Positions 63,526 to 64,000 of a stretch of DNA of 64,000 nucleotides are shown here, piece by piece. A program made the translations under genes and the position numbers. Each line of letters begins with the position of its first letter. Position 1 is the stretch's first letter. Origin of the DNA: Thermotalea metallivorans (GTDB lineage: Bacteria; Bacillota; Clostridia; Peptostreptococcales; Thermotaleaceae); assembly GCF_001562415.1 (NCBI RefSeq), contig NZ_LOEE01000030.1, forward strand, positions 1-64,000, given 5' to 3'. The notes under the pieces are model-generated. The model was not told the origin of the DNA. It was given only the letters and a program-made list of their open reading frames with translations, and made no database searches.

Positions 63526-63554
63526 AAAGAATGGTAAAAAGCCATTCTTTTTTC
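63526..63554 (+). terminator. Terminator after deoC
   Basis: AAAGAATGG and CCATTCTTT form a 9-bp stem around TAAAAAG, followed by a T-run. Confidence 0.88.
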
Positions 63555-63689
63555 TTTTCAAAGATATAGTGATTGGTTTATACTGGAGATATGAAATGGT
63601 TTGGAAAAACATATGGGAAACGTGGAGTATAAAAAGAAGACAAGTGCTATAAGTCATAAATATAGATATTTGTGTGGGGTTGGGGAAAT

Positions 63690-64000
63690 ATGTTGAAAAG
63701 AACCGCGGGAATTCTATGGATGATGATAATTTTGTTTTATCAAACAGCTTTCGCCTTCGGACAGGATGATCAAAGGGTAAGGATATCCCTGGTGGGGGAT
63801 ATTTTGATGGATGGGAGTGTAGGGCGATATATCGAGAAAAATGGTGTAGATTATCCTTGGGAAAAGGTGAAGGAAGTTTTTTCCTACAGCGATCTGGTAT
63901 TGGGAAACTTAGAAACTTCCGTAGGGGGTGGAGGTCAAGCGGATGCCAACAAACAGTATACCTTCCAATCGAAGCCTGCTACTTTAAAAGGACTTGTCAA
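63690..64000 (+). CDS. CapA-family (PgsA-like) protein, 5' part only
   Basis: The first 103 residues are visible; the gene runs off the window. A signal peptide (ILWMMIILFYQTAFAFG) precedes RISLVGDILMDGSVG and SYSDLVLGNLETSVG, the metallophosphatase-like motifs (GDxxxD, GNLE) of the CapA/PgsA group. These act in capsule or poly-glutamate assembly or cell-wall turnover; the substrate cannot be set. TTGGGGAAAT precedes ATG 63690. Confidence 0.85.
   Translation, partial: MLKRTAGILWMMIILFYQTAFAFGQDDQRVRISLVGDILMDGSVGRYIEKNGVDYPWEKVKEVFSYSDLVLGNLETSVGGGGQADANKQYTFQSKPATLKGLV

Noticed and set aside
1-64000. CRISPR arrays and tRNA genes
   Set aside because: No regularly spaced repeats and no recognisable tRNA genes were seen on either strand.

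Overview
This window is core chromosome from a low-GC, endospore-forming member of the Clostridia. Three things point there. Most genes carry strong GGAGG-type ribosome binding sites. Gene order closely follows the Bacillus subtilis lepA-hemW-hrcA-grpE-dnaK-dnaJ-prmA-rsmE-mtaB and rpsU-yqeY-floA-yqfC-yqfD-phoH-pgpH-ybeY-dgkA-cdd-era-recO-gly-ccpN-ppsR-dnaG-sigA-trmK blocks. The metabolic genes (PPDK with PpsR, rubredoxin-like protein, PduL, single-chain glycyl-tRNA synthetase) suit an anaerobe. Species cannot be fixed from this sequence; relatives of Alkaliphilus are a guess.

Layout. 1-1950 is the one disturbed stretch: the C-terminal end of a probable IS4-type transposase, an unknown gene on the minus strand, and about 970 bp with gene remnants and dense short inverted repeats. 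1948-15118 holds a small membrane protein, lepA, hemW, then the CIRCE-controlled heat-shock operon hrcA-chaperonin-grpE-dnaK-dnaJ, then prmA, rsmE and mtaB. 15214-31936 is the rpsU/yqeY/nfeD/floA/yqfCD/phoH/pgpH/ybeY/dgkA/cdd/era/recO housekeeping and sporulation block. 31956-43635 holds a T-box-controlled glyS, ccpN-like, ppsR, ppdK, an inverted CotS-like kinase gene, dgt, dnaG and rpoD. 44307-47417 carries trmK, a DUF34 gene, a zinc-ribbon gene and the RNase P RNA. 47577-50049 has two divergent genes of unknown function. 50202-58473 has an ABC-F protein, a DEAD-box helicase and a complete liv-type ABC transporter. 58610-64000 holds small metabolic operons (cobalamin adenosyltransferase, hpt, rubredoxin-like, flavin reductase, pduL, deoC) and the start of a CapA-family gene.

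Most notable: an archaeal-like (group III) chaperonin gene lies between hrcA and grpE, so a thermosome-type folding chamber is probably co-transcribed with the DnaK machine under HrcA/CIRCE control. A perfect 15-bp hairpin separates hrcA from the chaperonin gene. Further points are an unexplained inverted-repeat-rich region at 1320-1745, a roughly 120-bp palindromic intergenic element at 17577-17698, a decayed HAD-hydrolase gene in front of trmK, two genes whose Shine-Dalgarno sequences point to non-standard ATA/ATC starts, and a DgkA-PAP2 fusion lacking the usual last catalytic Asp.
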